Assembly (NCBI GenBank): GCA_934754415.1 | Contig: CAKVIS010000023.1 | Span: forward strand, 1-28,116 | Direction: 5' to 3' | Length of the DNA stretch: 28,116 nucleotides | Source: an uncultured Bulleidia sp. | GTDB lineage: Bacteria > Bacillota_I > Bacilli_A > Erysipelotrichales > Erysipelotrichaceae | Shown: piece by piece, positions 22,222 through 28,116 of the stretch | Position numbering within the stretch: position 1 is the stretch's first letter | Layout of the letters: every line of letters begins with the position of its first letter | Made by a program: the position numbers and the translations under genes | Notes under the pieces: model-generated | What the model was told of the DNA's origin: nothing | What the model saw: the letters and a program-made list of their open reading frames with translations, nothing else | Database searches by the model: none

Positions 22222-23961
22222 TTACGCTGCCTGCTTTCCATCTTTCTTTACTTTAGCTTCTACCGGCTTTTTACCAATAGACATCAAAATCTTTACACAA
22301 TGTACTGCCACAATGACTGCAAGTACAATTAAGAATACTGCTACAATCAGCTGCAGTCCATTCACAAGGAATACTGCAGTTCCTGCCATATACGCTTTTA
22401 CATTCGTAATGACATTTAAAACAATTGCTGTAAAAGTCACACAGAACATGAAGATCATAGGAAAATAAAACATCCAGGATTTTCTGTTGGTTGCTTTCAT
22501 AAATACTGCTATGGAGATTAATACAAGAGCACCAAGTAACTGATTGGCACTTCCAAATAATGCCCATACATTGGAATATCCTCCAAGACATAATACGTAC
22601 CCTAATACAAGAGTAATTGCTGTAGCAAAATACTGATTAGTACATACTTTCTTCCATGCAGGCATTTCTTCACTGTCATCATCTGATACAAACAATTCCT
22701 GGAAGGAAAGTCTTCCAATTCTCCCTACTGAATCCAGTGTAGAGAATGCCAGTGCACTGATACACATAGTCATAAAGACATTGGCAACAGAGGCAGGAAT
22801 ACCAAACTTTTCAAGGAAGCCTGCAACACCCTGAGAGAAAATCTGGAAAGGTGTCAGACCTGCAGGTACTGCACCATTTACAGCCACTGCACCAACAACA
22901 ATCAAAGAGATAACACCTAACAGAGTTTCAAGAATCATAGCACCATACCCAACAGGCAACATATCTGTTTCATTACTTACTGTTTTACTGGAAGTACCAC
23001 TGGACACAAGAGAATGGAATCCGGAAATAGCACCACATGCCACTGTGACAAACAATGTTGGGAACATATAGGTTTTAGCTCCACTGTCACTTGTTAATAC
23101 AAAACCGTTGAACGCATTCAGTTTCATTTCAGGATGACCAACAAGTACGCCTACAACACCACCAATGATCATTCCTAAAAACATGAATGTTGTCATATAG
23201 TCTCTTGGCTGCATGAGTAACCACATAGGTGCTACAGCTGCTACAAATAAGTATGCCATAATGACATAGTTCCACTGACTTGCTGTAAGATAGATTGGAA
23301 GTTTCATACCAGCCGCAAACATGAAGACAATCAATACAAGAGAAATGACAATCTTAGTACCTTCCTTCATCTTAGGAAATACTTTCTGTAACAGACCAAA
23401 CACAATGGCACATCCTACAAACAGGAAGGAAATGGTTGCGGCAGCTGCACCATTAAAATTCATTGTCACTGCACCATCACTGCCGGTAACGTATCCGTTA
23501 AATGTAGAAGATGTCATGGAAGTAAATGCTGCTATGACAAGCAAGGAGAATAACCAGCAGAATAGTGTAAAGAACTTACGTCCTTTTTTACCAATATATT
23601 TTTCGATAATCAGACCAATGGATTTACCATCATTCTTAACTGATGCATATAATGCTGAAAAATCCTGGACAGCTCCAAAGAAAACACCACCAATCAATAA
23701 CCACAGAAGTGCAGGTACCCATCCAAACACAGCCGCAAGAATCGGGCCCTGTACAGGACCTGCTCCGGCAATGGAAGAAAACTGATGTGCAAATACTGTC
23801 AGTCTGCTTGCAGGAGTAAAATCTTTACCATCATTATGACGTGTGGCAGGTGTATCTGCCTTAGGATCAACGCCCCAGGTCTTTGCTAACCATCGGCCAT
23901 AGAACATGTAGCCACAGACAAGTACTGCAGCCGCAAACAATAAGATAAATAAACTGTTCAT
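22222..23961 (-). CDS. cstA: CstA-family carbon starvation protein / peptide or 2-oxo acid transporter
   Basis: A 579-residue, many-spanning membrane protein of the CstA/BtsT family. The hallmark block DGKDFTPASRLTVFAHQF, followed by SSIAGAGPVQGPILAAVFGW, lies at about 42-80, and the GGVFFGAVQDF segment and C-terminal 5TM region (GSANQLLGALVL) follow. E. coli CstA and BtsT take up peptides and pyruvate; the substrate here is not known. Start at 23959-23961 with GGGGAT upstream; the open frame further upstream is the T-box leader read through. Being the first gene after a branched-chain-type T-box and coupled to ilvE suggests that it supplies something used for Leu/Ile/Val, such as pyruvate, branched 2-oxo acids or peptides (inference). 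Confidence 0.9.
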   Translation of the reverse strand: MNSLFILLFAAAVLVCGYMFYGRWLAKTWGVDPKADTPATRHNDGKDFTPASRLTVFAHQFSSIAGAGPVQGPILAAVFGWVPALLWLLIGGVFFGAVQDFSALYASVKNDGKSIGLIIEKYIGKKGRKFFTLFCWLFSLLVIAAFTSMTSSTFNGYVTGSDGAVTMNFNGAAAATISFLFVGCAIVFGLLQKVFPKMKEGTKIVISLVLIVFMFAAGMKLPIYLTASQWNYVIMAYLFVAAVAPMWLLMQPRDYMTTFMFLGMIIGGVVGVLVGHPEMKLNAFNGFVLTSDSGAKTYMFPTLFVTVACGAISGFHSLVSSGTSSKTVSNETDMLPVGYGAMILETLLGVISLIVVGAVAVNGAVPAGLTPFQIFSQGVAGFLEKFGIPASVANVFMTMCISALAFSTLDSVGRIGRLSFQELFVSDDDSEEMPAWKKVCTNQYFATAITLVLGYVLCLGGYSNVWALFGSANQLLGALVLISIAVFMKATNRKSWMFYFPMIFMFCVTFTAIVLNVITNVKAYMAGTAVFLVNGLQLIVAVFLIVLAVIVAVHCVKILMSIGKKPVEAKVKKDGKQAA

Positions 23962-24009
23962 AAAAATCCCCTTTGCCGTTTTCGGCTCTTTTCTGTGAAA
24001 CTGACTAAC

Positions 24010-24057
24010 AAAAAAAGCTTTCATCTTTTGCATAGAATATATGCAAAGACGAAAGCT
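24010..24057 (-). terminator. T-box terminator hairpin
   Basis: On the minus strand AGCTTTCGTCTTTGCATA pairs almost completely with TATGCAAAAGATGAAAGCT, followed by seven T (24010-24016). The CTTT of its 5' strand can instead pair with AAAG beside the T-box sequence, which gives the switch. Confidence 0.9.
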
Positions 24058-24161
24058 GTTACTTCCGCGGTACCACTTTGCGTTGCCGGTAAAACTACCT
24101 GCCACTCTTCCCTGTCCAACAACAGGTTTTCTGATAACGGAGAATTCCGGCGCATCCTACT

Positions 24162-24269
24162 TGATTCAGAGCGCTGCTCACAGAGGATATGTATTTCTGT
24201 TTTCCTTATCATCTTCCACCAACCGATGACTCTCTAAAAAGTATATGCAGAATACACTTGTTCTGATCA
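24162..24269 (-). promoter_or_regulatory. T-box Stem I copy B, specifier probably Ile (ATC)
   Basis: The base helix is TGATCAGA (24262-24269) with TCTGAATCA (24162-24170). The distal hairpin TCATC/GATGA carries loop GGTTGGTGGAA. By alignment with remembered T-box examples, the specifier is ATC at 24186-24188; a shifted register gives ATA (24188-24190), also Ile. The nucleotide after the triplet is C where a purine is usual, so the register is uncertain. Confidence 0.7.
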
Positions 24270-24282
24270 AAGCGTTTTTGTT

Positions 24283-24384
24283 CAGTGCGCTGCTCATAGA
24301 GGAGACTTGAGTACCCTTCTTACTGCTTTTCACCAGCCAGCAGCTCTCTACAAATTCAGATACTGAAGTATGTTCTATTCACTG
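24283..24384 (-). promoter_or_regulatory. T-box Stem I copy A, specifier probably Leu (CTC) or Val (GTC)
   Basis: The base helix is CAGTG (24380-24384) with CACTG (24283-24287), then helix ATAGA/TCTAT. The distal hairpin CTGCT/AGCAG carries loop GGCTGGTGAAA. In the same register as copy B the specifier is CTC (Leu, 24302-24304); shifted it is GTC (Val, 24304-24306). Bases 24283-24305 match 24167-24189 at 20 of 23 positions. No TGGnACC element follows before copy B, only a 13-nt linker (24270-24282). Confidence 0.65.
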
Positions 24385-24405
24385 CATTCAGTTTCTACGT
24401 TGTCA

Positions 24406-24434
24406 ATAATACCCACCAGAAGAAAACAAGTCAA
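24406..24434 (-). promoter_or_regulatory. Promoter of the T-box cstA-ilvE operon
   Basis: Minus strand TTGACT (24429-24434), exactly 17 bp, then TATTAT (24406-24411). The start falls near 24399, just before the first strand of Stem I copy A, so both Stem I copies are inside the transcript. Confidence 0.8.
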
Positions 24435-24741
24435 TATCTTTCAGAAATATTTACATTTATTTGCAGAAAGCGTATGAAACAATTTTCATTTCCTTAAAGT
24501 TACAAAATCATGCTGTTTCCAGGACTGATTACTCATCAGATTTCCTGTCCCTGTACAAGCACGTCAATCCAGGAAAATACCTCTTCAAGATCACAATCAT
24601 TACTATGCATTATCTCTCAAGTCAACAATCAAATTCCTCTTTATTGAATGATAAGCGTTATTCTTTATTACAGAACATTATTGTCACTTCTTGATGCTTG
24701 TATCATAGCTATAGCTTAAGTAAGGGATACATGTGCAAATA
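24435..24741. other. Intergenic stretch, no convincing gene
   Basis: Between the merR stop and the T-box promoter. On the minus strand there are two tiny overlapping frames: ATG 24608-24610 (23 codons, ending VLVQGQEI) and one of 16 codons starting inside its end (MSNQSWKQHDFVTLRK), with an AGGA before the second. They look slightly protein-like and could be remnants of a decayed gene, but I cannot assign them. No clear terminator for merR was seen. Confidence 0.35.
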
Positions 24742-25617
24742 CTATTTCTTTTCAACAACTAAATTAAAGTCAGAATCATAATATAATCCTGTTTCCCGGC
24801 ATATTCTGTCATTAACAGTATCTAATGCTCTTTTGTATTCGCCATATTTTGGTGAAAGAACCATAAGATTTGGCATAAAGATATCGTTATACCCTTTATC
24901 CTGGTATTCTTTCATCATCTTTCTTTGAGCAATGAATGCAGGATGATATTTCATAATACCTGATTTTAATTTAGCTCCTTTCAAAACATCAGCTTTTAAT
25001 TTTTCATACTCTTCATCACTCATATCACGATAATATGCGATCATTTCATCCGCTGTTCTTGTTTCTGTAAGAATACCACTGGTAAGTTTAATGCCTAATT
25101 TCATCATAAATGGTGTTTTTAAAGTGGTATTTTCACAGTATTCCAGGATGTTTTCCAACGCTTGTTTTTGTTCAGGAGTTTTAATTCTTACATTAAGAAA
25201 TGGCTTAAAGTGACTGTTCAAATACTCTGCCCATGCTTCATCTGGAAACATAGATTCTATTGCACTTTCTATCGTTGTATAATCAAGTACTTCATTTGCT
25301 TTATCAGGATTGCCATTATCAATAAAATCTTTTAATGCCTCAAGTTCTGATTCCTGCAGCTGCTTTTCCTGTAACTTTTGATTATAAACACGTATAAGAA
25401 TTCCTCTATCGTTAGTATTTAACAGGTTTTTAATATCTTCGATACTGATTCCAAGTTTTCTATATACAGAAATCTTTTTTAATACTTTTACATCTTCATC
25501 AGTGTAATTACGATAACCATTGGTATCTTTTTTTATGGATAATAAGCCTTTTTCTTCGTAATACTTAATTGCGCGTCTGGTCATTCCTACTTCTTTAAGA
25601 ATTTCATTCACTAACAT
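24742..25617 (-). CDS. MerR-family transcriptional regulator
   Basis: A 291-residue regulator. Residues 1-70 are a MerR winged helix-turn-helix (LVNEILKEVGMTRRAIKYYE, then GYRNYTDEDVKVLKKI and KLGISIEDIKNLL), followed by a coiled-coil dimer helix (about 75-100, rich in Gln, Glu and Leu). The C-terminal 185 residues are an effector-type domain I do not recognise; it has no cysteine pair for metal sensing and no TipAS signature. AGGAGG is well placed before the ATG. Its own promoter has the 19-bp spacer and dyad expected for MerR autoregulation. No target gene other than itself is adjacent. Confidence 0.9.
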   Translation of the reverse strand: MLVNEILKEVGMTRRAIKYYEEKGLLSIKKDTNGYRNYTDEDVKVLKKISVYRKLGISIEDIKNLLNTNDRGILIRVYNQKLQEKQLQESELEALKDFIDNGNPDKANEVLDYTTIESAIESMFPDEAWAEYLNSHFKPFLNVRIKTPEQKQALENILEYCENTTLKTPFMMKLGIKLTSGILTETRTADEMIAYYRDMSDEEYEKLKADVLKGAKLKSGIMKYHPAFIAQRKMMKEYQDKGYNDIFMPNLMVLSPKYGEYKRALDTVNDRICRETGLYYDSDFNLVVEKK

Positions 25618-25640
25618 ACCAAAGCACCTCCTTCATCTAA

Positions 25641-25671
25641 AGCATAAGCGTGTACGCAACGTACAGGTCAA
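25641..25671 (-). promoter_or_regulatory. MerR-type promoter/operator of the merR gene
   Basis: Minus strand TTGACC (25666-25671), a 19-bp spacer (25647-25665), TATGCT (25641-25646). The spacer holds a perfect dyad TGTACG-TTG-CGTACA (25651-25665). Over-long 19-bp spacers with a central dyad are the signature of promoters activated by MerR proteins through DNA distortion. Confidence 0.85.
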
Positions 25672-25773
25672 CAGTATTTCAAAGCTTTCACAATATATTT
25701 TCGCATATGGTTTCTTCAAAGATACAAGAAGAGATGATTAAAGCTAATTCAACAATTCGTATAAGTGAAAAAG

Positions 25774-25809
25774 AAAAAAAACGAAAACCTCGATACATAA
25801 AGGTTCTCG
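25774..25809 (-). terminator. Terminator after tRNA-Arg
   Basis: On the minus strand CGAGAACCT (25801-25809) pairs with AGGTTTTCG (25782-25790, one G-U), followed by a T-rich run to 25774. It lies about 10 nt beyond the tRNA 3' end. Confidence 0.85.
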
Positions 25810-25819
25810 TGATAGTCAA

Positions 25820-25896
25820 TGGCGTCCCGGATGCGATTCGAACGCACGACCTTTCGCTTAGGAGGCGAATGCTCTATCCAGCTGAGCTACCGGGAC
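25820..25896 (-). tRNA. tRNA-Arg (anticodon CCT), CCA encoded
   Basis: A complete cloverleaf on the minus strand: acceptor GTCCCGG/CCGGGAC, D arm GCTC-AGCTGGATA-GAGC, anticodon arm TTCGC-CTCCTAA-GCGAA with CCT at 34-36, T arm with TTCGAAT, discriminator G and encoded CCA (25820-25822). It reads AGG. Its 5' end is only 5 nt after the stop codon of the SseB-like gene, so it is probably cut by RNase P from a shared transcript. Confidence 0.97.
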
Positions 25897-25901
25897 ATCT
25901 A

Positions 25902-26360
25902 TTACATCTTAGAGGTATTATCCGCTTCTACCTGAATAAGATTCTGTAATAACAATCTGTGTAACAGCAAATCATCCTCCTGAGGATTCAATACAACTGC
26001 CGCAAGATACTTATTAATCTGTAAAAACTGAAGAAGATCTTTTTTATCGAATACATAGATTTCTTCACCCTTTTGCAATACTGGTTTGAATTCTTTTAAT
26101 TTGGAAATATCTGAAAAAACAGGAAAGTATTTTTCATCATCACTGCCAAGCATCATATCCGCCTTATCCACATCACCGCAGTTTTCCATAGGATCTTTTT
26201 TAGGATATACAGCGCCAAAAAACAATACATCAGAAGTCATGAACACTGTCAGTTCTTCCAATGCTCTCTGTAACCCCTCATTGGATAAAGGCATTTTTCT
26301 CTGTAACAATAATTGTTGTAATCTGGAGGAATTCTCCAGTCCCTCTTCATATTTTCGCAT
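25902..26360 (-). CDS. SseB-family protein
   Basis: A 152-residue protein that resembles the SseB N-terminal domain: paired helices (LQRALEELTVFM), an FGAVYPKKD strand, then YFPVFSDISKLKEF, and near the end AAVVLNPQEDDLLLHRLLL, which matches the family's INP-x-G-type ending. SseB proteins have no settled biochemical role (serine sensitivity in E. coli). The start chosen at 26358-26360 has a strong promoter 6 nt upstream and only AAAGG as a ribosome binding site, so the mRNA could be leaderless. Met23 is an alternative start. The gene runs into tRNA-Arg 5 nt after its TAA. Confidence 0.7.
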   Translation of the reverse strand: MRKYEEGLENSSRLQQLLLQRKMPLSNEGLQRALEELTVFMTSDVLFFGAVYPKKDPMENCGDVDKADMMLGSDDEKYFPVFSDISKLKEFKPVLQKGEEIYVFDKKDLLQFLQINKYLAAVVLNPQEDDLLLHRLLLQNLIQVEADNTSKM

Positions 26361-26366
26361 GCCTTT

Positions 26367-26395
26367 ATTGTATTGAAAAAGAAGATGGAATGCAA
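26367..26395 (-). promoter_or_regulatory. Promoter of the SseB-like gene / tRNA-Arg unit
   Basis: Minus strand TTGCAT (26390-26395), 17-bp spacer, TACAAT (26367-26372). The -10 ends 6 nt before the ATG at 26360, placing the transcript start at or next to the A of the start codon. Confidence 0.7.
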
Positions 26396-26426
26396 ATAAT
26401 CCTTTCAGCAGATAGAATCATAACCT

Positions 26427-26455
26427 TTGAAATACATTCCATTTCGTAGGATAAT
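26427..26455 (+). promoter_or_regulatory. Promoter of the DAHP synthase gene
   Basis: TTGAAA (26427-26432), 17-bp spacer, GATAAT (26450-26455). AGAGGAG at 26466-26472 then precedes the ATG at 26480. It is divergent from the SseB promoter, 31 bp away. Confidence 0.75.
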
Positions 26456-26479
26456 AGGAACGTTTAGAGGAGATTTACC

Positions 26480-27514
26480 ATGGATACACATATGAAACAA
26501 ATAAGACAACTGCCAACACCAGAGGAACTCAAAGCACAGTTTCCTCTGCCTGAAGCAGTTCAGAATATCAAAAAGAAAAGAGATAAGGAAATCGAAGATA
26601 TCTTTACAGGAAAAGATAACAGATTTCTTCTAATTATTGGACCTTGTTCTGCAGACAGAGAAGATGCTGTTCTGGACTACATGGAAAGACTTTCCAAAGT
26701 ACAGGAAAAAGTCAAAGATAAAATTTTAATGATTCCACGTGTCTATACCAATAAACCTCGTACCAAAGGTGTAGGATACAAAGGTATGTTGCATCAGCCG
26801 GACCCTCATAAAGGAGAAGATATGCTGGCAGGTATCATAGCTATCAGAAAACTGCATACAGATGTTGTAGTGAAAACAGGCTTTACCTGTGCAGAAGAAA
26901 TGCTCTATCCTGAAAATCATGCGTATCTGAGTGATCTGTTAAGTTATGTCGCCGTTGGTGCAAGAAGTGTGGAAGATCAGCAACATCGTATGGTTTCCAG
27001 TGGTATCGGTATTCCATGCGGTATGAAAAACCCAACAGGAGGCGACCTTTCTGTTATGATGAATGCCATCAGTGCCGCACAGGCAAAACAGAAGTTTGTT
27101 TACAGAGGATGGGAAGTACAGACTACCGGAAATCCTTTAGCACATGTCATCTTAAGAGGCTATGTAGATAAATATAACCATTCTCTTTCCAACTATCATT
27201 ATGAAGATCTGATGGAAACGAAATTCCTGTACAACCAGTTCCAGCTGGAAAACCCTGCTGTCATTGTCGACTGTAACCACAACAATTCCGGCAAACAGTA
27301 CATGGAACAGATACGTATTGCCAAAGATGTCCTGCATTCCAGAAAATGCAGCAAGGATATTGAGGGACTGGTAAAAGGTTTAATGATTGAAAGCTATCTT
27401 GAAGATGGTTCTCAAAGCACTGAAGGAACTATTTATGGTAAATCCATCACTGACCCTTGTCTTGGATGGGAAAAGAGCGAACAGCTGATTTATGATATTG
27501 CTGAGGAACTATAA
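26480..27514 (+). CDS. aroF: 3-deoxy-7-phosphoheptulonate (DAHP) synthase, class I AroFGH type
   Basis: A 344-residue first enzyme of the shikimate pathway, joining phosphoenolpyruvate and erythrose 4-phosphate. Family motifs in order: LLIIGPCSADRED, IPRVYTNKPRTKGVGYKGM, VAVGARSVEDQQHR, GIPCGMKNPTGGD, VDCNHNNSGK and the terminal YGKSITDPCLGW. The metal-binding Cys (GPCS), His (CNHNN), Glu and Asp (TDPC) residues of the class are present. The length matches E. coli AroF/G/H; the N-terminal 45 residues correspond to the part that carries feedback control in those enzymes. A nitroreductase follows 2 nt after its stop, apparently co-transcribed. No T-box or attenuator was seen upstream. Confidence 0.95.
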   Translation: MDTHMKQIRQLPTPEELKAQFPLPEAVQNIKKKRDKEIEDIFTGKDNRFLLIIGPCSADREDAVLDYMERLSKVQEKVKDKILMIPRVYTNKPRTKGVGYKGMLHQPDPHKGEDMLAGIIAIRKLHTDVVVKTGFTCAEEMLYPENHAYLSDLLSYVAVGARSVEDQQHRMVSSGIGIPCGMKNPTGGDLSVMMNAISAAQAKQKFVYRGWEVQTTGNPLAHVILRGYVDKYNHSLSNYHYEDLMETKFLYNQFQLENPAVIVDCNHNNSGKQYMEQIRIAKDVLHSRKCSKDIEGLVKGLMIESYLEDGSQSTEGTIYGKSITDPCLGWEKSEQLIYDIAEEL

Positions 27515-27516
27515 TC

Positions 27517-28029
27517 ATGGAATACAGTGAACTGATTAAAGAAAGATATTCCTGCAAGAACTTTTCAGACAGACAGGTAGAACAGGAAAAACTCACAAAG
27601 ATACTGGAAGCTTCAAGACTTGCACCAACTGCCAAAAACCTGCAGACACAGCACATCTATGTACTCCAGACAAAGAAATATCTTGATATTCTAGATACAT
27701 ACTGCCCATGCAGATATAACGCACCGACAGTTCTTGTCTTTGCCTATGACAAATCCAGTTCCTACCTCTATCAGGAAACAGGGCTATCCTCAGGACATGA
27801 AGATATGGCTATTGTGGCAACTCATGCCATGCTGGAAGCGTATAACCAGGGTGTAGACAGTTGCTGGTTAAACAGATTTCCGCCTGTCACTCTTGCAAAA
27901 GAATTAGGTCTACCTGAAAATGAAGAAATTGTTCTGTTAATGGATCTTGGCTATGGCAATACTACCTCTCCATTACCTAACCACTACGCAAGAAAACCAT
28001 TGGAAGAAACTGTAACATATCTTAAATAA
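27517..28029 (+). CDS. Small nitroreductase-family FMN oxidoreductase
   Basis: A 170-residue nitroreductase-fold protein. The start ELIKERYSCKNFSDRQV is the usual RRSxRxF-type motif, with RYSCKNF here. EASRLAPTAKNLQTQ follows the FMN-binding SxNxQ pattern, and MLEAYNQGVDSCWLNRF and LMDLGYG are also typical. It lacks the longer C-terminal extension of NfsB and fits the short subgroup. FMN-dependent reduction with NAD(P)H is expected; the substrate is unknown. It starts 2 nt after the DAHP synthase stop with a GAGGAAC ribosome binding site inside that gene. Confidence 0.9.
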   Translation: MEYSELIKERYSCKNFSDRQVEQEKLTKILEASRLAPTAKNLQTQHIYVLQTKKYLDILDTYCPCRYNAPTVLVFAYDKSSSYLYQETGLSSGHEDMAIVATHAMLEAYNQGVDSCWLNRFPPVTLAKELGLPENEEIVLLMDLGYGNTTSPLPNHYARKPLEETVTYLK

Positions 28030-28116
28030 CCGGCACATGCGAGACTGTTGAAAAAGTATTGATTAATTAACGAGATTTATACAAATTGTTTATAAATTAG
28101 AATAAAAACAGGTATA

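Larger units (their letters stand above)
24010..24399 (-). ncRNA. T-box leader with two Stem I domains controlling cstA-ilvE
   Basis: The minus-strand leader starts near 24399 and contains, in order, Stem I copy A (24283-24384), Stem I copy B (24162-24269), the Stem II/III region (GCGCCGG then CCGTTA, and a CCTGT/ACAGG hairpin at 24111-24126), the T-box sequence AAAGTGGTACCGCGG (24065-24079, TGGTACC at 24069-24075) and an intrinsic terminator (24010-24057). Each Stem I has the conserved AGAGAG, the terminal loop GGyTGGTG and a kink-turn-type GAGCAGCGC. T-boxes bind uncharged tRNA through a specifier codon and the NCCA end, favouring the antiterminator when that amino acid runs short. Only one antiterminator/terminator exists for the two Stem I copies. 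Confidence 0.9.

Noticed and set aside
24401..24406. TTGACA on the minus strand inside the T-box region as a -35 box
   Set aside because: It would start transcription within Stem I copy A and has no -10 at the right distance; TTGACT-17-TATTAT just upstream fits far better.
24461..24694. 77-codon plus-strand frame upstream of the T-box operon
   Set aside because: No ribosome binding site, no recognisable motif, and it lies opposite the mini-frames noted on the minus strand.
28030..28116. AT-rich right end as a possible promoter, terminator or element end
   Set aside because: No hairpin with a T-run and no well-spaced promoter pair is visible; the stretch is cut by the window edge.

Overview
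The window reads as chromosomal DNA of a moderately AT-rich Gram-positive bacterium (Firmicutes). I think it is an Erysipelotrichia-type gut organism, at modest confidence. The reasons are the pcrA-ligA-gatCAB gene order, strong GGAGG-type ribosome binding sites, a T-box leader, and a GatA signature reading TGDS-V-RKP, which I associate with Erysipelotrichia and mollicutes. TGA is used as a stop, so this is not a mollicute code. No phage, insertion sequence or CRISPR array was seen.

Layout. (1) 105-9540, minus strand: a long operon-like run pcrA - ligA - gatC - gatA - gatB - unknown membrane protein - rlmD. The genes are tightly packed with several TAATG/TGATG overlaps, and an intrinsic terminator sits just before rlmD. 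(2) 9662-12434, plus strand, divergent from pcrA: an RlmI-like methyltransferase, an RluA-family pseudouridine synthase and a VanY-like membrane-anchored peptidase with an altered zinc ligand. (3) 12506-15952: a large ABC ATPase-permease fusion with an extracellular region of about 720 residues. (4) 16005-18103: two overlapping CobW/COG0523-type genes. The first has a His/Cys-rich metal-binding insert made of a 21-residue tandem repeat; the second looks like a GTPase fused to a DUF1980/TIGR03943-like domain. Facing them on the minus strand is an mntP-tetR pair, with back-to-back terminators between. (5) 19483-20331, minus: a 55-residue membrane protein, a terminator directly after its stop, then a Qnr-like pentapeptide-repeat protein. 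(6) 20486-21079, minus: a NimA-like flavin-binding protein. (7) 21195-24434, minus: a T-box-controlled cstA-ilvE operon. Its leader holds two successive Stem I domains but only one antiterminator/terminator, which is the most unusual element here. (8) 24742-25671, minus: a MerR-family regulator with a textbook 19-bp-spacer promoter and dyad. (9) 25820-26395, minus: an SseB-like gene followed 5 nt later by tRNA-Arg(CCT). (10) 26427-28029, plus: a class I DAHP synthase and a small nitroreductase.

Themes. Much of the window is housekeeping: tRNA amidation, DNA ligation and unwinding, rRNA modification. The accessory interest lies in amino-acid-responsive control of a CstA transporter plus a branched-chain aminotransferase, a metal-handling block (CobW pair facing MntP), and several genes whose promoters would put the transcript start on the start codon itself (possible leaderless mRNAs). 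All functional calls rest on motif recognition by eye; no database search was run.
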